Source: Aerococcus mictus (lineage in GTDB: Bacteria > Bacillota > Bacilli > Lactobacillales > Aerococcaceae). From it: a stretch of DNA of 64,000 nt. The notes beneath the pieces were generated by a model, which saw only the letters and a list, made by a program, of their open reading frames with translations, had not been told where the DNA came from and did not search any database. The DNA lies in NCBI RefSeq assembly GCF_003286595.3, contig NZ_CP132985.1:2046001-2110000 (forward strand). The letters are read 5' to 3'. Shown piece after piece: positions 61,380 through 64,000 of the stretch. Position 1 is the first letter of the stretch. Each line of letters begins with the position of its first letter. The translations under genes and the position numbers were made by a program.

Positions 61380-61406
61380 ATTGTAGCAAAAATGTAAGCG
61401 CTTTAT
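61380..61406 (-). promoter_or_regulatory. Promoter of the acyl-CoA unit with cre-like overlap
   Basis: Minus-strand extended -10 TGC-TACAAT (61380-61385). TGTAAGCGCTTTAT (61393-61406), 12 of 14 CcpA positions, reaches into the -35 position (61403-61408), where a repressor would act. The rest of 61337-61683 contains the jag terminator only. Confidence 0.45.
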
Positions 61407-61633
61407 CAGTTATATGCTTGTGCACTTATTCTTTATCTAGCCGTTAAAATCACTATCACTAAGCCAAGATGCTCAGGTAAAGTGATTTCACAAGCCATCT
61501 CTTGGCCTTGATAAAAAATAAACATAAAGAAAAAAGCCAAAAAATAAATATCTTATTTCTTGACTAATCGCTCCTCTGAAAGGCGTATTTATACAATTTT
61601 TGTACTAACTGCTCACCAACCTCATTTGTTGAT

Positions 61634-61668
61634 ATAAAAAAACTCCAGCGCCATCAGACACTGGAGTT
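61634..61668 (-). terminator. Terminator of the rnpA-yidC-jag operon
   Basis: AACTCCAG/CTGGAGTT stem with T7 on the minus strand. Confidence 0.9.
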
Positions 61669-61683
61669 CTTCTTACCATATCA

Positions 61684-62679
61684 CTAGTCCTTATAGGACA
61701 CGACCATATAACGATGGGGATCGCGGCCTTGGGACTGGGTTTTAATATGACTATATTTGGATAGGCAACGGTGAATAATCTTCCGTTCACGCGCTGGCAA
61801 GGGACTCAAGGTGACGTCTTCACGTTCCACAGTCACTTGATCAGCGGTTCTTTCCGCCAATTTCTCCAAGGTTTGCTCACGACGTTCCCGGTAGTCGCCC
61901 ACATTCACTTCAACAGCTACACGTTTACGCACATGGGAATGAGTGAGAATCTGAGCCAGGGTTTCTAAGGAATTGATAATCTTACCATGCTTACCAATCA
62001 CTAAGCCCGGTTTGTCGGTATTAATATGGAAGATAATTAAGTCATCCATATCTTCAACATCAATGGTCACATCCACTAGGTAGGCTTCCATGACATCGAT
62101 GAGATAGTGGGCCACATCTTCAACGCCCCAATCGAAAGGATAGGAAGCTTCTTCTTCGTCATCCGCTTCATCTGCGTCTTGAGACTGGCTGTCAGTTGCT
62201 GAGTAGTCAGCTGCTAGTGATTGGCTGGCTGGCTCACTTTGACTCTCCACTGGCTCTAATTCGGCGCTGGTACTTGCATCAGCTGGGCTAGCGCTTTGAC
62301 TATCGAGTGTATGAGCTACTTGGCTGTCACTACTGGATTCACTAGTTGCTTGGCCGACAGCACTTTGGCTATCATCGAGCGCTTCAACCTGGCTAGCTTC
62401 TTCGACCACTTCAGTAGTGGCCGGCTCTTTATCAGCTGCTGGGTTAGTGACTGTTTCTGCTTCAACAGCTACTTCAGCCACAATCTCATCAACACTAGGT
62501 TCACCATCAGCTAGGCTGACTTGAATAATGGCCGGTTGGCTACCAAAACCAAAGAAACCTTTTTTAGGCTCTTGGAGAATTTTGACATCTTCCATCGGGA
62601 TGTCACTGACTTGGAGCCCTTCTTTAGCTGCTGCGATCGCCTCTTCAACGCTGGCGCCTTGATAAGTTTCTAATTTCAT
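61684..62679 (-). CDS. jag: RNA-binding protein Jag/KhpB
   Basis: 331 aa. Jag_N domain (1-55, YQGASVEEAIAAAKEGL and KKGFFGFGSQPA), a long acidic Ser/Ala/Asp/Gln-rich linker (about 65-170), KH domain (GLVIGKHGKIINSLETLAQI) and C-terminal R3H (PLPARERKIIHRCLSKYSHI). KhpB binds RNA with KhpA and affects cell elongation. The linker is longer than in most relatives. Starts 15 bp after yidC. Confidence 0.95.
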   Translation of the reverse strand: MKLETYQGASVEEAIAAAKEGLQVSDIPMEDVKILQEPKKGFFGFGSQPAIIQVSLADGEPSVDEIVAEVAVEAETVTNPAADKEPATTEVVEEASQVEALDDSQSAVGQATSESSSDSQVAHTLDSQSASPADASTSAELEPVESQSEPASQSLAADYSATDSQSQDADEADDEEEASYPFDWGVEDVAHYLIDVMEAYLVDVTIDVEDMDDLIIFHINTDKPGLVIGKHGKIINSLETLAQILTHSHVRKRVAVEVNVGDYRERREQTLEKLAERTADQVTVEREDVTLSPLPARERKIIHRCLSKYSHIKTQSQGRDPHRYMVVSYKD

Positions 62680-62694
62680 ATTTGATGCTCCTTA

Positions 62695-63549
62695 TTACTT
62701 ACGCTTTTTACCTCGTGGGTTGCGACGGGCTTTCTCTAAGCGCCGTTCCAAATCCCTTTCCTTGGCCTCTTCTTCGTGGCGGGCCCTTTGTTTTTGATAA
62801 GGGTTGTTGATCAATAGGGTTTGGCCAATGGTAAAGACATTGGCAGTTGCCATGTATAAGGCCAAAGCACTCGGTAAGTTCATCATAACAAAGAAAATAA
62901 AGACAGGCATAACGTATTGCATCGCTGTCATAGACCCTGATTTAATTCCTGAAGCAATCTGACTGAGGTGGGTCGAATACCAAATCGATACCGCAGCAAT
63001 AATTGGCAATATGAAGTAAGGGTCTGGCTTCCCTAATTCCATCCATAAGAAATGCCCATTAGTTAAGGCCTCTGTCCGACTGATGGCTTGGTAGAGGGCC
63101 GTCAGAATTGGAAGTTGGATTAATAAGGGGAGACAGCCAGCAAATTGGTTGGTATCATACTTCTCTTGCAGTTTGGCGGTCTCTTCTTGGAGTTTTTGTT
63201 GGGTTTCCGAATCACGGGAAGCATACTTTTCTTGCAGGGCCCGAAGTTCAGGCTGCATCTTTTGCATCTTCTCCGTGTTCTTCATTTGTAAGCTATAGAG
63301 CGGGGTTAAGAGGAGGCGGGCCAAGATGGTGAAGACAATAATCCCCATCCCGTAACTATTACCAAAAACTCCTGATAACCAAATAATGATTTGTGATAGG
63401 TTATAGAGCACATAACGGTCCCAGAAGCCCGTGGAATCGGCTGTAATCGGCTCCATACCACCGGCTCTGGCACACCCACTCAGAACCAGGACTCCGACTA
63501 AGAGCATCCCCAGAACTAGCAGGTGTTTTTTATTTTGTTTAATTTTCAC
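62695..63549 (-). CDS. yidC: Membrane protein insertase YidC/OxaA (lipoprotein form)
   Basis: 284 aa. Lipobox VLVLSGC at about residue 26; five membrane helices with the conserved cytosolic hairpin LYSLQMKNTEKMQKMQPELR, QFAGCLPLLIQLPILTALYQ and MQYVMPVFIFFVMMNLPSALA; basic C-terminal tail ending NPRGKKRK, which binds ribosomes. Inserts membrane proteins with or without Sec. Overlaps rnpA by 11 bp. Confidence 0.96.
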   Translation of the reverse strand: MKIKQNKKHLLVLGMLLVGVLVLSGCARAGGMEPITADSTGFWDRYVLYNLSQIIIWLSGVFGNSYGMGIIVFTILARLLLTPLYSLQMKNTEKMQKMQPELRALQEKYASRDSETQQKLQEETAKLQEKYDTNQFAGCLPLLIQLPILTALYQAISRTEALTNGHFLWMELGKPDPYFILPIIAAVSIWYSTHLSQIASGIKSGSMTAMQYVMPVFIFFVMMNLPSALALYMATANVFTIGQTLLINNPYQKQRARHEEEAKERDLERRLEKARRNPRGKKRK

Positions 63550-63925
63550 TTTCTGCCCTCTCGTTTCTTTCTACTGGCCTAGACGGGTCAGTGTGGAAGA
63601 GGCCCTGTAAGCGCATGACGTGGATCAAACTGGACTTGACCTGGTCTTGGCTCATCGCCTTGGTTGGCTTACGGGCAATGATGATAAAATCGACATTGCT
63701 TTTAATATAGGGTTTTAACTCGGTCAGTGCCTGGCGGATTAACCGTTTCACCCGGTTGCGGGTCACCGCATTGCCGATCTTTTTTCCCACAGAGAGTCCA
63801 ACCCGAAAATGTTTTTGCTCTTTTTCGATGGAGTAGACTACAAATTGCCGGTTCGCCTTGCTATCTCCTTGGTGGAAAACCAAGCTAAAATCTTTTTCTG
63901 ACTTGACTCGGTAGCTCTTGCGCAT
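63539..63925 (-). CDS. rnpA: Ribonuclease P protein component
   Basis: 128 aa. RKSYRVKSEKDFSLVFHQG, VGLSVGKKIGNAVTRNRVKR (RNR motif) and VDFIIIARKPTKAMS are diagnostic. Binds RNase P RNA for tRNA 5' processing. GGAGG precedes the ATG. The C-terminal extension after TDPSRPVERNERAE is poorly conserved. Confidence 0.97.
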   Translation of the reverse strand: MRKSYRVKSEKDFSLVFHQGDSKANRQFVVYSIEKEQKHFRVGLSVGKKIGNAVTRNRVKRLIRQALTELKPYIKSNVDFIIIARKPTKAMSQDQVKSSLIHVMRLQGLFHTDPSRPVERNERAESEN

Positions 63926-63947
63926 TGTATTCCCTCCTCGACACTAA

Positions 63948-63978
63948 ATAAAAAAAGACCACAGCGCTTTGTGGTCTT
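63948..63978 (-). terminator. Hairpin between rpmH and rnpA
   Basis: AAGACCACA/TGTGGTCTT stem and T7 on the minus strand, overlapping the rpmH stop codon. It probably attenuates read-through into rnpA. Confidence 0.8.
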
Positions 63979-64000
63979 ATGCTGAAAGTCGTTTTCTGCC
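63977..64000 (-). CDS. rpmH: Ribosomal protein L34, C-terminal end (partial, cut by window edge)
   Basis: The last seven codons read GRKRLSA followed by TAA, the conserved C-terminus of L34. rpmH directly before rnpA is the universal origin-side order. Confidence 0.85.
   Translation of the reverse strand, partial: GRKRLSA

Overview
This window is a chromosomal stretch from a low-GC Gram-positive of the order Lactobacillales, most likely Aerococcus or a close relative. That reading rests on protein content and gene order (my judgement; no search was run). The right edge carries the end of rpmH followed on the minus strand by rnpA, yidC and jag. mnmE, mnmG, rsmG, parA, parB, yyzM-like and ychF follow further left in the order expected for the left flank of a Firmicutes replication origin. 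Here this normally tight block is opened up by accessory genes over about 50 kb. dnaA and oriC should lie just beyond position 64000.

Layout. 1-5640: start of a two-component regulator gene, a TVP38-type membrane protein, a glycolipid-type glycosyltransferase, a FemAB-family peptidoglycan enzyme and an IS3/IS150-type insertion sequence that sits in the loop of a terminator. 5645-10432: secreted LysM protein with a WalR-type promoter, then phosphoenolpyruvate carboxylase. 10448-14634: DUF1129 protein, ychF, DUF951, parB and parA, with a structured RNA candidate upstream of parA. 14635-22305: two ABC exporters, a MurJ/SpoVB-like flippase and a second FemAB enzyme. 22606-28600: pepT, an oligopeptide-binding lipoprotein and an LPXTG adhesin. 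28942-36346: rsmG, lytSR-lrgAB, an MFS exporter, a transglutaminase-like lipoprotein and a PspC protein. 36653-42588: CorA and an Opp/Nik-type ABC importer operon. 42756-50512: mnmG, an HTH membrane protein, mnmE and cbiMNQO. 50947-61336: a CNNM/CorC protein, NADH oxidase, a P1B ATPase, an AI-2E family permease, DUF74, a PepSY lipoprotein and an acyl-CoA/hydroxyacyl-CoA dehydrogenase pair. 61684-64000: jag, yidC, rnpA and the rpmH end.

How the genes work together. Four themes recur: chromosome segregation and translation housekeeping (parAB, mnmE, mnmG, rsmG, ychF, rnpA); cell-envelope building and surface display (FemAB pair, flippase, LysM protein, LPXTG adhesin, YidC, lytSR-lrgAB); metal and peptide traffic (cbiMNQO, CorA, CNNM, P1B ATPase, Opp systems); and redox or carbon metabolism (nox, ppc, acyl-CoA dehydrogenases, several cre-like sites).

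The least ordinary signals are non-coding. (1) Four copies of a dispersed repeat with AGAGTGYGA boxes lie directly at gene 3' ends; three of them fold into long hairpins, and one copy encodes the C-terminal tail of MnmG. (2) A candidate small RNA near 52.3 kb has an anti-Shine-Dalgarno hairpin loop and a TTCACA-N5-TTCACA box. (3) Structured leaders precede parA and cbiM. (4) TAGAA-N3-TTCTA palindromes are shared by metal-transport promoters. (5) A hairpin at the IS end sequesters the transposase ribosome binding site. All of these come from reading by eye and are inferences to be tested.
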